Shown piece by piece: positions 1-9,102 of a DNA stretch of 14,528 nucleotides; within the stretch, counting starts at the first letter, position 1, and each line of letters opens with the position of its first letter. A program made the translations under genes and the position numbers. The DNA is taken from positions 1 to 14,528 of the forward strand of contig JASLAV010000986.1 in assembly GCA_030146905.1 (NCBI GenBank). Direction: 5' to 3'. The DNA is from Lentzea sp. GTDB lineage: Bacteria > Actinomycetota > Actinomycetes > Mycobacteriales > Pseudonocardiaceae. The notes below the pieces were generated by a model. It had not been told where the DNA came from. It searched no databases and was given only the letters and a program-made list of their open reading frames with translations.

Positions 1-45
1 CGGTCTCGGCCGTCGGGGCGACAGCGCCCCGGACGACGGGGACCG
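1..45 (-). terminator. Stem-loop after ptsH, probable terminator
   Basis: Just downstream of the HPr stop codon on the minus strand lies a GC-rich dyad. The core is GGGGCG (15-20), a four-base loop ACAG, and CGCCCC (25-30). It is flanked by CGTC/GACG with a one-base bulge and by outer CGGTC (1-5)/GACCG (41-45). No T-run follows in what is visible, because the window begins here. It is a plausible factor-assisted or structural terminator for the repressor-EIIC-HPr operon. Confidence 0.4.
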
Positions 46-64
46 CTCACGACCAGGGCACGAC

Positions 65-331
65 TCAGTCGTCGTGGTCGGTGGTGATCAGTTCGGCGAT
101 GGCGTCCAGAGCGGCGTCCGCTCCGTCCCCCTCGGCGCTGAGCACCACCTCGTCACCGTGCATGGCGCCGAGGGTCATCAGACCCAGGACACTCGCCGCT
201 TCCACGGCTTCGCCGCCGTCCTTGCGGATGGTGACCGCCACCGGCTGGTCGGCGGCGGCCTTCGCCAGCAGTGCGGCGGGCCGGGCGTGCAGCCCGACCT
301 TGCTGGCCACGGTGACCCGTCGCTCGGCCAT
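65..331 (-). CDS. ptsH: HPr, phosphocarrier protein of the PTS
   Basis: This 88-residue protein has the normal length and layout of HPr, the small cytoplasmic carrier that takes phosphate from enzyme I and passes it to EIIA proteins. The phosphorylation site motif GLHARPA puts the active histidine at His15. Ser47, in the AASVLGLM stretch, aligns with the regulatory serine (Ser46) of Firmicutes HPr. The start is ATG with a strong GGGAGGAA Shine-Dalgarno sequence six bases upstream. The gene begins 27 bases after the stop of the EIIC gene, so it is very probably co-transcribed with the repressor and permease. Family assignment is essentially certain. Whether it is the only HPr of the cell cannot be told from this window; from memory, ptsH lies away from the GlcNAc permease genes in Streptomyces. 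Confidence 0.96.
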   Translation of the reverse strand: MAERRVTVASKVGLHARPAALLAKAAADQPVAVTIRKDGGEAVEAASVLGLMTLGAMHGDEVVLSAEGDGADAALDAIAELITTDHDD

Positions 332-358
332 GATGGTTCCTCCCGGTAGAACTGGTGC

Positions 359-1645
359 TTACTTGTCGGTCCTCGGCTCGCGGACGTCGGTCCGCGTGGT
401 GGCTGCCTCGTCCCGGCCGCCGGTGATGCTCTGGTCGGCCTCCGGCGACTCGTCGTCCTCGCGGCCGGGGGTCTTCAGGTTCCACTTGGTGATGACGAAC
501 CGGAACAGGAAGTAGTACACCACCGCGTAGATCAGGCCGAGGATGATGAGCAGCCAGGGCTTCTGGGCGATGTTCCAGTTCAGGACGAAGTCGATCACAC
601 CGGCCGAGAACGCGAACCCGTCGTGTGCGCCGAGGGCGTTCGAGATCGCCAGCGACGTACCGGTCAGCACCGCGTGGATCAGGTAGAGCGGCCACGCCAC
701 GAACATGAACGCGAACTCGAGCGGCTCCGTCACACCGGTGACGAACGCGGTGAGCGCGGCGGAGCCCATGATGCCGCCGATGATCTTGCGCTGGCTGGGC
801 TTCGCGGTGTGCACGATCGCGAGCGCCGCGGCGGGCAGGGCGAACATCATGATCGGGAAGAAGCCGGTCTGGAACGTGCCGGCGGTCGGGTCGCCCGCGA
901 GGAAGCGCGGGATGTCACCGGTCTTCTCGTTGTACTCGCCGAACTGGAACCACACGACGTTGTTGACGATGTGGTGCAGGCCGAGCGGGATCAGCAGGCG
1001 GTTGACGACACCGTAGATGAACGCGCCGATGATCGTGCTGCCGGTGACCCACTCCGCGACGGCGGTCAGGCCCGCGTCGAACCACGGGTAGACCAGGCCG
1101 AGCAGGACGCCGAGGATCGTCATGACACCGGCGACGATGATCGGGACGAACCGGCGGCCGCCGAAGAAGGCCAGGTACGGGGGCAGCTTGATGCGGTGGT
1201 ACTTCTGCCACAGCAGGGCGGTCAGCACACCGACGAGGATGCCGCCGAGGACACCGTAGTTGATCACCTCGGGCTTGGCGTCCGGGTCCGTCGGCTGTTC
1301 GAGGACGAACGGCGACATCGCCTTGAAGACGCTCGTCAGCACGACGTAGCCGACGACGCCGGCGAGTGCGGTGGAACCGTCACCGCGCCGGGCGAACCCG
1401 ACGGCGATGCCGACCGCGAACAGCAGGGCGAGGTTGCTGAACAACGCGTCGCCCGCCGCACCGATCACCGCGGCGACTTCGTTCCAGCCGAGACCGTCCT
1501 TGCCCAGCAGGTCGTCTTGACCGAAGCGGAGCAGAAGACCTGCCGCGGGCAGCACGGCGATCGGCAGCATGAGGCTGCGACCGAAGCGTTGCAACGTGGC
1601 GAGGCCCTTGATCTCACGACCACCGGTTGCGGCGTCCGTGCTCAT
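359..1645 (-). CDS. nagE: PTS EIIC permease, glucose/N-acetylglucosamine family
   Basis: This 428-residue integral membrane protein carries only the EIIC transport domain of the glucose/GlcNAc PTS superfamily. The EIIB and EIIA parts are separate genes across the divergent promoter. Features seen: an N-terminal amphipathic/first-membrane segment LMLPIAVLPAAGLLLRFG; many hydrophobic spans; the GLHHIVNN motif (His224-His225); the sugar-site motif GVTEPLEF (Glu307); and the C-terminal LKTPGRED that in fused homologues leads into the linker to EIIB. A charged, probably disordered tail of about 30 residues follows. The start is the ATG at 1643-1645, preceded by GGGAGGAA. The start overlaps the repressor's stop codon by four bases (ATGA), which implies translational coupling. 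An upstream extension of the same frame lies inside the repressor gene and is rejected. The DasR-type operator favours GlcNAc as substrate, but glucose or another aminosugar cannot be excluded. Confidence 0.9.
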   Translation of the reverse strand: MSTDAATGGREIKGLATLQRFGRSLMLPIAVLPAAGLLLRFGQDDLLGKDGLGWNEVAAVIGAAGDALFSNLALLFAVGIAVGFARRGDGSTALAGVVGYVVLTSVFKAMSPFVLEQPTDPDAKPEVINYGVLGGILVGVLTALLWQKYHRIKLPPYLAFFGGRRFVPIIVAGVMTILGVLLGLVYPWFDAGLTAVAEWVTGSTIIGAFIYGVVNRLLIPLGLHHIVNNVVWFQFGEYNEKTGDIPRFLAGDPTAGTFQTGFFPIMMFALPAAALAIVHTAKPSQRKIIGGIMGSAALTAFVTGVTEPLEFAFMFVAWPLYLIHAVLTGTSLAISNALGAHDGFAFSAGVIDFVLNWNIAQKPWLLIILGLIYAVVYYFLFRFVITKWNLKTPGREDDESPEADQSITGGRDEAATTRTDVREPRTDK

Positions 1646-2397
1646 CGGGTTCCTCCCTTGGCGGGGTTGGGGCCGGTACCCGGGACGGTCCGGTCCAGTT
1701 GCATGGTCACCTGGTAGAGATCGCCCCGGTACCAGGAAGTCACGTCTTCGCAGGGGCGCCCCTGGGAGCTGGCGACCCTTCTGAACACGAGCAGCGGGCT
1801 GCCCTTGCGGACGTCGAGCGCCTTCGCGGTGTCCGCGTCGGCGGCTTCGGCCCACACGGTCTGCCGCGCGTGGTCGAGCTGGATGTCGTACTTCGCCGCG
1901 AAGAGCTCGTAGAGCGACCCGGACAGGTCGCACCGGTCGAGCTCCGGCAGCAGGTGCGGGCTGTACCAGCCGGTCTCGAGTGCCAACGGTGTGCCATCGG
2001 CCTTGCGCAGTCGCACGACGCGATAGGCGTACTCGTCGGGCTCCAGTCCCAGCGAGGCCTTCGAACCGGGAGCCGCCTGGCCGCAGCTGATCACCTCGGT
2101 GCTGGGCTCGAGCCCGCGCGCCTTCATGTCCGAGGTGAACGAGGCCAGGAGGTGCTGCAGGTCGTAGCGCCGCCGTGCGGTGAACGTCCCGCGCCCCTTG
2201 GCACGCATGAGCAGGCCTTCCGAGACCAGCTGGCCCACCGCGGCCCGCACGGTGATGCGGGAGACCCCGTACCGCTCGGCGAGGTCGCGCTCGGACGGGA
2301 TCGGCGAGCCGGGTGCGAGGTCCTGCTCGGCGAGCCGGCGGAGGATCTCCCGCAGCTGCGCGTGCTTCGGCTTGGGCCCCTCGACGATCTCCTGCAC
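1642..2397 (-). CDS. dasR: GntR/HutC-family repressor, DasR-like
   Basis: This 251-residue cytoplasmic regulator has a winged helix-turn-helix domain at about residues 10-75 and a UTRA effector domain at about 90-240. The DNA-binding domain shows the GntR pattern SERDLAERYGVSRITVRAAV followed by the wing GRGTF. Length and layout match DasR (about 254 residues), which in Streptomyces represses GlcNAc uptake genes and releases DNA on binding glucosamine-6-phosphate. Start choice: GTG at 2395-2397 has AGGAGG seven bases upstream; longer versions of the frame run antisense through EIIB/EIIA. A near-perfect dre operator sits 26 bases upstream of the start, so autorepression is likely. Its stop overlaps the EIIC start. 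It could instead be a locus-specific DasR paralogue rather than the global regulator, so the symbol is tentative. Confidence 0.83.
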   Translation of the reverse strand: MQEIVEGPKPKHAQLREILRRLAEQDLAPGSPIPSERDLAERYGVSRITVRAAVGQLVSEGLLMRAKGRGTFTARRRYDLQHLLASFTSDMKARGLEPSTEVISCGQAAPGSKASLGLEPDEYAYRVVRLRKADGTPLALETGWYSPHLLPELDRCDLSGSLYELFAAKYDIQLDHARQTVWAEAADADTAKALDVRKGSPLLVFRRVASSQGRPCEDVTSWYRGDLYQVTMQLDRTVPGTGPNPAKGGTR

Positions 2398-2422
2398 TCG
2401 GTCACCTCCTCCAGTGGTACTT

Positions 2423-2438
2423 TCCGGTCTAGACCAGT
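2423..2438. promoter_or_regulatory. dre operator (DasR-type binding site)
   Basis: The sequence TCCGGTCTAGACCAGT matches 14 of 16 positions of the idealised symmetric dre palindrome ACTGGTCTAGACCAGT known from Streptomyces; the mismatches are at the first and third positions. It lies in the 109-base gap between the divergent repressor-EIIC-HPr and EIIB-EIIA operons, with its centre 33 bases from the repressor start and 76 bases from the EIIB start. One bound dimer could therefore repress both arms. No convincing -10/-35 pair could be fixed on either side. Confidence 0.85.
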
Positions 2439-2506
2439 TGGTGCGGGAGAATGCTCCGCACACTGAGCGGGTGTCAACCGCTGTTACGCGAACGAGAGGT
2501 ACGAAC

Positions 2507-2743
2507 GTGGCTGACGAGAAGGCGCAGAAGATCATCGACGCGTTGGGCGGCGCTGACAACATCGTCGAGATCGAGCCGTGCATCACCCGCCTGCGGTGTG
2601 AGCTCGAAGACGGGTCCGTTGTCGACGAGAAGGCGCTGAAGGCCTTGGGAGCACACGGAGTCATGCGTTCCGGCAACGTCGTCCAGGTCGTCGTCGGCCC
2701 CGAGGCGGACACCATCGCGTCGGACATCGAGGACCTCCTGTGA
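2507..2743 (+). CDS. PTS EIIB component, glucose/GlcNAc family
   Basis: This 78-residue stand-alone EIIB domain passes phosphate from EIIA to the incoming sugar bound by EIIC. The signature EPCITRLRCEL places the phosphorylated cysteine at Cys25, and the length matches the free EIIB proteins of actinomycetes. The chosen start is GTG at 2507, preceded by GAGAGG seven bases upstream. The longer reading frame upstream runs antisense through the repressor gene and crosses the operator, so it is rejected. The stop overlaps the EIIA start by four bases (GTGA), so the two are translationally coupled. It faces the dre operator and should be co-regulated with the EIIC gene. Its role is secure; its sugar is inferred from the neighbours. 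Confidence 0.93.
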   Translation: MADEKAQKIIDALGGADNIVEIEPCITRLRCELEDGSVVDEKALKALGAHGVMRSGNVVQVVVGPEADTIASDIEDLL

Positions 2744-3195
2744 GCCTCCGCGTCGGCAGCCCGGTCACCGGCCGCGTGGTCGCGCTCTCCGCCGTGCCCG
2801 ACCCGGTCTTCTCCCAGGCGATGGTCGGCCCCGGTGTCGCGGTCGAGCCGGTTCGATCGGTGTCCGATGTGGTCTCGCCGCTCGACGGCACGATCGTGAC
2901 GCTGCACCCGCACGCGTTCGTGGTCGCCACGGGTGACGGCGCCGCCGTGCTGGTCCACCTGGGCATCGACACCGTGAAGCGCAAGGGCGAGGGCTTCGAG
3001 CTGCACGTCGTCAAGGGCGAAGAGGTCAGGGCGGGACAGCGGATCGTGACGTGGGACCCGGCCGAGGTCGAGGCGGCCGGGTTCGCGCCGATCTGCCCCG
3101 TGATCGCGCTGGACGCGTCCGCCGAGGTGCTGGGCGACCTCGCGCTCGACGTGGACGTGGCGGCGAACGACGCCCTGTTCGACTGGTCTCGCTGA
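2740..3195 (+). CDS. crr: PTS EIIA component (Crr-like, glucose family)
   Basis: This 151-residue soluble protein resembles EIIA-Glc/Crr, which accepts phosphate from HPr and gives it to EIIB. The active-site motif LVHLGIDT puts the phosphorylated histidine at His73. The second conserved histidine is His58, in the HPHAFVV stretch. Early motifs SPVTGRVVALSAVPDPVFSQAMVGPG and VVSPLDGTI are typical of the family, although the first is given here only as a span (residues 7-32). The start is GTG at 2740, overlapping the EIIB stop as GTGA. It completes the set EIIA, EIIB, EIIC, HPr at one locus; enzyme I is not in the window. Besides transport, EIIA may take part in inducer exclusion as in enteric bacteria, but nothing here shows that. 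Confidence 0.94.
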   Translation: MSLRVGSPVTGRVVALSAVPDPVFSQAMVGPGVAVEPVRSVSDVVSPLDGTIVTLHPHAFVVATGDGAAVLVHLGIDTVKRKGEGFELHVVKGEEVRAGQRIVTWDPAEVEAAGFAPICPVIALDASAEVLGDLALDVDVAANDALFDWSR

Positions 3196-3210
3196 GCTCC
3201 TGGTCCGGCA

Positions 3211-3229
3211 CGTGAACGGTCCGTTCACG
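3211..3229. repeat. 19-bp palindrome between EIIA and peptidase genes
   Basis: CGTGAACGGTCCGTTCACG has 9-bp arms with perfect complementarity around a single central T. It starts 16 bases after the EIIA stop and ends about 40 bases before the next gene. It could form a terminator hairpin for the EIIB-EIIA transcript (no T-run follows), serve as an operator for the aro operon, or be a dispersed palindrome of the GTGAA...TTCAC kind common in Pseudonocardiales genomes. The choice cannot be made from one copy. Confidence 0.6.
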
Positions 3230-3269
3230 ACAGGCCAGGACTTGTACGAACGTCACACCGGGCAGGACC

Positions 3270-3731
3270 GTGGTCGTCATGACCACGGTCCTGCTCGCGT
3301 CTGCGCTGTGCTCGTTGTGGACGGTCGCCGATGTCCTCGACGCACCGCCCTCGTCGTACGTGCTGGCGTTGTTCGGCATCGTTCTCACGGCGACGGACCT
3401 GCGGCACCACCGGTTGCCGGACGCGCTGACCCTCCCCCTGGCCGCCGTGCTGCTGCTCCTGGAGGTCCACCGGCTGGGAGCCGCGGTGCTCACGGCGGTG
3501 GTCTTCGGCGGCGCTCACCTCGCGGTCCGGCGCTGCCGGCCCGCGCTGATGGGTGGCGGCGACGTGAAGCTCGCGTTCGGGCTCGGCGCACCTCTCGCCC
3601 TGTCGTCGCTCTTACCGGCGGCGATCCTGTCCAGTGCGGTCACGCTCGGCGTCGCGGCGCTGCGCCGCACGCGCGGGGTTCCGCACGGGCCGGGGTTGCT
3701 GGCCGCCACCTGGGTGTTGACGACGCTGTGA
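3270..3731 (+). CDS. A24-family prepilin peptidase-like membrane protein
   Basis: This 153-residue hydrophobic protein is a short type IV prepilin peptidase of the aspartic A24 family, lacking the N-terminal methyltransferase region of PilD. The two catalytic aspartates are visible: Asp43 in [12 protein letters not shown] and Asp98 in the MGGGDVKL motif. About five or six membrane spans are predicted by eye. Start is uncertain: GTG at 3270 lies very close to the GGCAGGA sequence, while ATG at 3279 (150 residues) leaves a more normal gap. The stop is 13 bases before aroC, so it leads the aro operon. Such genes commonly sit beside aroC in actinomycetes. No pilin or Tad/Flp genes are in view, so the substrate is unknown. 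Confidence 0.82.
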   Translation: MVVMTTVLLASALCSLWTVADVLDAPPSSYVLALFGIVLTATDLRHHRLPDALTLPLAAVLLLLEVHRLGAAVLTAVVFGGAHLAVRRCRPALMGGGDVKLAFGLGAPLALSSLLPAAILSSAVTLGVAALRRTRGVPHGPGLLAATWVLTTL

Positions 3732-3744
3732 AAGGATCCTGGAC

Positions 3745-4940
3745 GTGCTGCGCTGGATCACCGCTGGAGAGTCACACGGCCCCGCCCTCGTCGCCGTCCT
3801 GGAGGGCATGCCCGCCGGTGTCGAGGTGACCACCGATGACCTCGTCGCCCAGCTGGGGCGCCGCAGACTCGGTTTCGGTCGCTCGCCCCGGATGGGCTTC
3901 GAGCAGGACGAGGTCGAGATCCTCGGCGGCGTGCGCCACGGCAAGACCCAGGGCGGTCCGGTCGCGGTCACGATCGGCAACTCCGAGTGGCCCAAGTGGC
4001 AGACGGTCATGTCGCCGGACCCGGTCGACCCGAGCCTGCTCAAGCCGACGGGCCGCAACGAGGCCCTCACCCGGCCCCGCCCCGGCCACGCCGACCTGCC
4101 GGGCATGCAGAAGTTCGGTTTCGACGAGGCCCGTCCGGTGCTGGAGCGCGCTTCCGCCAGGGAGACGGCCGCCCGCACCGCGCTGGGCACGGTCGCGCGG
4201 CAGTTCCTGCAGCAGCTGCTCGGCGTGCAGATCCTCAGCCACGTCGTGTCCATCGGCAAGGCCGTGACGCCGGAGGACTCCGCCCTGCCGACGCCGGACG
4301 ACCTGCCCGCGATCGACGAGTCGCCGGTGCGCTGCTTCGACTCCCGCGGCACCGACGCGATGGTCGCCGAGGTCGAGGCCGTCAAGGAGGCCGGTGACAC
4401 GGTCGGCGGCGTGATCGAGGTGCTCGCGTACGGGTTGCCGCCGGGCCTCGGCTCGCACGTGCACTGGGACCGCCGCCTCGACGCGCGCCTGGCCGCCGCC
4501 CTGATGGGCGTGCAGGCCATGAAGGGCGTGGAGATCGGCGACGGGTTCACCTCCGCGCAGCGCTGGGGCTCGCAGGCGCACGACGAGATCGACCGCGGCA
4601 GCGGCCCCGTCGGCGTGACCCGCCGCTCGAACCGCGCGGGTGGTCTCGAAGGCGGTATCACCAACGGCGAGATCCTGCGTGCACGCGTGGCGATGAAGCC
4701 CATCTCGACCGTTCCGCGCGCGCTGTCCACTGTGGACGTGCGCACCGGTGAGGCCGCCGTGGCGATCCACCAGCGCTCCGACGTGTGCGCCGTGCCCCGC
4801 GCCGGCGTGGTGCTGGAGTCCGTGGTGGCGCTGGTGCTGGCCGAGGCCGCGCTGGAGAAGTTCGGCGGCGACTCGCTCGACGAGACGCGCCGCAACGCGC
4901 ACGCGTACCTCAAGGCCCTGGAAGCCCGCTGGGAGGGCAT

Positions 4941-4944
<4 letters not shown>
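3745..4944 (+). CDS. aroC: Chorismate synthase
   Basis: This 399-residue protein is chorismate synthase, the last step of the shikimate pathway. It converts 5-enolpyruvylshikimate-3-phosphate to chorismate using reduced FMN. Motifs seen: [12 protein letters not shown] at the N terminus (His11), [11 protein letters not shown] (His115), the family signature around [13 protein letters not shown], and a glycine-rich central region ending in [14 protein letters not shown]. Length is usual for actinobacteria. The start is GTG at 3745 with AAAGGA about nine bases upstream. The stop overlaps the aroK start by four bases (GTGA). It is the first enzyme gene of the coupled run aroC-aroK-aroB-aroQ. Confidence 0.97.
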
Positions 4945-6978
<2,034 letters not shown>

Positions 6979-7118
6979 CGCCACCCGAGCAGTGCGATCG
7001 CGGCGAGCGCAGTCGCGGCGAGCATGACCTGTTCCGCCGCGCTCGCGTTCGGCCTCGCGCGGACTGCACCCGCTGATCGCCGGGTCGCGCAGGACGAACG
7101 CCGGCCACCCGTCACGAA

Positions 7119-7136
7119 GCGGTGCCCGGGCACCGC
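7119..7136. repeat. Perfect 18-bp palindrome between aroQ and VOC gene
   Basis: GCGGTGCCCGGGCACCGC is perfectly self-complementary with no loop. It lies 141 bases after aroQ and 55 bases before the VOC-gene start. As DNA it could be an operator for the downstream gene; as RNA it could be the stem of a weak terminator after aroQ, but no T-run follows. The surrounding 213-base gap (6979-7191) holds no convincing gene, only a weak hydrophobic reading frame on the minus strand. Confidence 0.5.
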
Positions 7137-7191
7137 CCCGGAGGTCGGGGCACTCTGATCTTCATGCGGCCGATCGCAGGGGGAATGCGGA

Positions 7192-7569
7192 ATGCTCCAC
7201 CACGTCGAACTCTGGGTGCCCGACCTGGCCCGAGCCGAGGCCACCTTCGGGTGGTTGTTCCCCGAACTCGGCTGGACCGAGCACCAGCGCTGGACCGCGG
7301 GCGTCAGCTGGAAGCTCGGCGAGACCTACGTCGTGGTCGAGCAGTCCCCGGCGCTGACCGGTCCACACGATCGGATGAAAGCGGGACTCAACCACCTCGC
7401 CCTGCACGCGGGCACGCGAGAGAACGTCGACCGCCTCACGCACGAGGCCCAGCTCAACGGCTGGCGGCTCATGTTCGCCGACAGGCACCCGCACGCGGGC
7501 GGCGAGGACCACTACGCGGCGTTCCTCGAGAACGAGGACGGGTTCGAGGTCGAGCTAGTCGCGGGCTGA
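7192..7569 (+). CDS. VOC-fold (glyoxalase/bleomycin-resistance superfamily) protein
   Basis: This 125-residue protein has the two beta-alpha-beta-beta-beta modules of the vicinal oxygen chelate fold. The first starts LHHVELWVPDLARAEATFGWLFPELGW. The second starts GLNHLALHAGTRENVDRLTHEA and ends FLENEDGFEVELV. Likely metal ligands are His4, His68 and Glu121, which sit where the family binds its divalent metal. The specific reaction cannot be told; relatives include glyoxalases, dioxygenases and drug-binding proteins. The ATG start at 7192 has AGGGGGAA about seven bases upstream. It overlaps the convergent membrane gene by 15 bases at its 3' end, and is separated from aroQ by a palindrome-bearing gap, so it is probably its own unit. 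Confidence 0.85.
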   Translation: MLHHVELWVPDLARAEATFGWLFPELGWTEHQRWTAGVSWKLGETYVVVEQSPALTGPHDRMKAGLNHLALHAGTRENVDRLTHEAQLNGWRLMFADRHPHAGGEDHYAAFLENEDGFEVELVAG

Positions 7570-7959
7570 GTCCTTCTGCGCCAGGAACCCGCCCAGCAGC
7601 ATCCCGAGCCCCGCCGGCGCCAGCACCAGCAACGCCGTGAACGCGGCCCCGCCCGTCAGCGCCACCCACAGCGCTTCCTGCCCCGTCTGGTCCACCAGCA
7701 CCGCGGACCCGACCACGCCCAGCGCCCCGGCGAACGGGCCGGCGATCAGCGCGGCGATGAACCACTGCATGCCGCGCCCCTCCAGGTCGCGCGCGGTGTC
7801 CACGGCGCCCCAGATCACGGCGGCGGCGATCAGCAGGGCCAGGGCGATCGGGCGCACCGAGGTCGCCTCGGGGCTGCGGACGGCGACAGCGGACACGCCG
7901 GTCTGCACGGCCCCGTGCAGGAGCCCCATCCACAACGCACGGACGAACCAAGGACGCAT
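7555..7959 (-). CDS. Four-helix membrane protein, B-4DMT-like
   Basis: This 134-residue hydrophobic protein has about four membrane spans: roughly residues 8-27, 35-53, 65-90 and 99-124. It resembles the small actinobacterial proteins annotated as B-4DMT family transporters, with similar motifs such as RPW at the start, HGAVQTGVSAV, GQEALWVALTGGAAFTALLVL and PAGLGMLLGG. That resemblance is from memory and no substrate is known. The ATG start at 7957-7959 faces pepQ, from which it diverges with a 35-base gap, so promoters must overlap. Its stop lies inside the 3' end of the convergent VOC gene. In related genomes I recall this gene standing between aroQ and pepQ, which would make the VOC gene the newcomer. 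Confidence 0.72.
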   Translation of the reverse strand: MRPWFVRALWMGLLHGAVQTGVSAVAVRSPEATSVRPIALALLIAAAVIWGAVDTARDLEGRGMQWFIAALIAGPFAGALGVVGSAVLVDQTGQEALWVALTGGAAFTALLVLAPAGLGMLLGGFLAQKDSARD

Positions 7960-7994
7960 GCGGACAGCTTAGGACTGGCCGTACGCTGCGAGAC

Positions 7995-9071
7995 ATGTCG
8001 TCGTACGCCGCACGCCGGACCGCACTGCGCCGAAAGCTCCAGGCAGCGAACCTGGACGCGTTGCTCGTCACGAACCTCCTGAACGTCCGGTACCTCACCG
8101 GGTTCACCGGGTCGAACGCCGCCGTGCTGGTCGACGCGGGCGGGGACGACGCCACGGTCTTCTGCACCGACGGCAGGTACCTCACGCAGTCGGCGAGGCA
8201 GGTGCCGGACCTGGAGCGGCTCATCGACCGGCCGTGCGACATCGCTCTCGCGAAGCGGGCCAAGGGCAGGCTCGGGTTCGAGAGCCACCACGTCACGGTC
8301 GACGGGCTGCACGGTCTCACCGAGGCCGCCGGCAAGGCGGAGCTCCAGCGCGCCGGTGGTCTTGTCGAGGCGTTGCGGCTGGTCAAGGACGAGGTCGAGA
8401 TCGAGGCGCTGCGGATGGCGTGCGCGGCGGCCGACCGGGCGCTGGCGGCGTTGATCGGGCACGGCGGCCTGCGGGCCGGACGCAACGAACGCGAGGTCGC
8501 GCGCGAGCTGGAGAGCCGCATGCTCGACCACGGCGCGGAAGGGCCGTCGTTCTCCTCGATCGTGGCGTTCGGCGCGAACTCCGCGGTGCCGCACCACTCG
8601 CCGACGGACGCCGCGCTGCACCAGGGCGACTTCATCAAGCTCGACTTCGGCGCGCTCGTCGACGGCTACCACTCGGACATGACCCGCACGCTCGTCCTCG
8701 GCAGGCCCGCCGACTGGCAGCGCGACCTGTACGACCTGGTCGCGCGCTCGCAGGCGGCCGGGCGCGACGCCCTCGCGCCGGGGGTCGGGGTGACCGACGT
8801 CGACCGCGCGTCGCGCGCGGTGATCGAGAAGGCGGGGCACGGGAACGAGTTCCTGCACGGCCTCGGTCACGGGGTCGGGCTGGAGATCCACGAGGCACCG
8901 GCGTTGTCGAAGGCAGGTGACGGTACACTTTCGGCCGGTATGGCGGTCACCGTCGAGCCCGGCGTCTACTTGTCGGGGCGGGGCGGGGTCCGCATCGAGG
9001 ACACCCTCGTGGTGCGCGAAAGCGGACCGGAGCTCCTCACCCTGACCACGAAGGAACTCGTGGTCGTCTGA
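7995..9071 (+). CDS. pepQ: M24-family Xaa-Pro peptidase (PepQ/aminopeptidase P-like)
   Basis: This 358-residue dimetal peptidase of family M24 cleaves peptides next to proline. The N-terminal creatinase-like domain spans about 1-125, with [13 protein letters not shown]. The pita-bread catalytic domain fills the rest. All five metal ligands are present: Asp217 ([10 protein letters not shown]), Asp228 (YHSDMTRT), His292 ([12 protein letters not shown]), Glu321 (VTVEPG) and Glu335 (RIEDT). The ATG start at 7995 has only a weak GCGAGA upstream; a TACGCT -10-like element seven bases ahead suggests a leaderless transcript. It precedes efp with a 31-base gap, as in other actinomycetes. Whether it acts on dipeptides (prolidase) or longer peptides cannot be read from the sequence. 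Confidence 0.93.
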   Translation: MSSYAARRTALRRKLQAANLDALLVTNLLNVRYLTGFTGSNAAVLVDAGGDDATVFCTDGRYLTQSARQVPDLERLIDRPCDIALAKRAKGRLGFESHHVTVDGLHGLTEAAGKAELQRAGGLVEALRLVKDEVEIEALRMACAAADRALAALIGHGGLRAGRNEREVARELESRMLDHGAEGPSFSSIVAFGANSAVPHHSPTDAALHQGDFIKLDFGALVDGYHSDMTRTLVLGRPADWQRDLYDLVARSQAAGRDALAPGVGVTDVDRASRAVIEKAGHGNEFLHGLGHGVGLEIHEAPALSKAGDGTLSAGMAVTVEPGVYLSGRGGVRIEDTLVVRESGPELLTLTTKELVVV

Positions 9072-9102
9072 CATCCCCGTCCTACACAGGAGAAATTCCA
9101 CC

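Noticed and set aside
1646..1933. 96-codon N-terminal extension of the EIIC frame
   Set aside because: It lies wholly inside the repressor gene. The ATG at 1643-1645 has a strong GGGAGGAA and aligns with the EIIC family start.
3183..3190. CTGGTCTC as a second dre half-site at the end of EIIA
   Set aside because: Only one half matches; the partner half is absent and it is inside the coding sequence.
2398..3228. 277-codon upstream extension of the repressor frame
   Set aside because: It runs antisense through EIIB and EIIA and across the dre operator; the GTG at 2395-2397 with AGGAGG is the sensible start.
4725..4737. GTCCACTGTGGAC palindrome inside aroC
   Set aside because: It is perfectly symmetric but only 13 bases long, within coding sequence and single in the window. 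It may be a genome-wide word, but nothing here supports a function.
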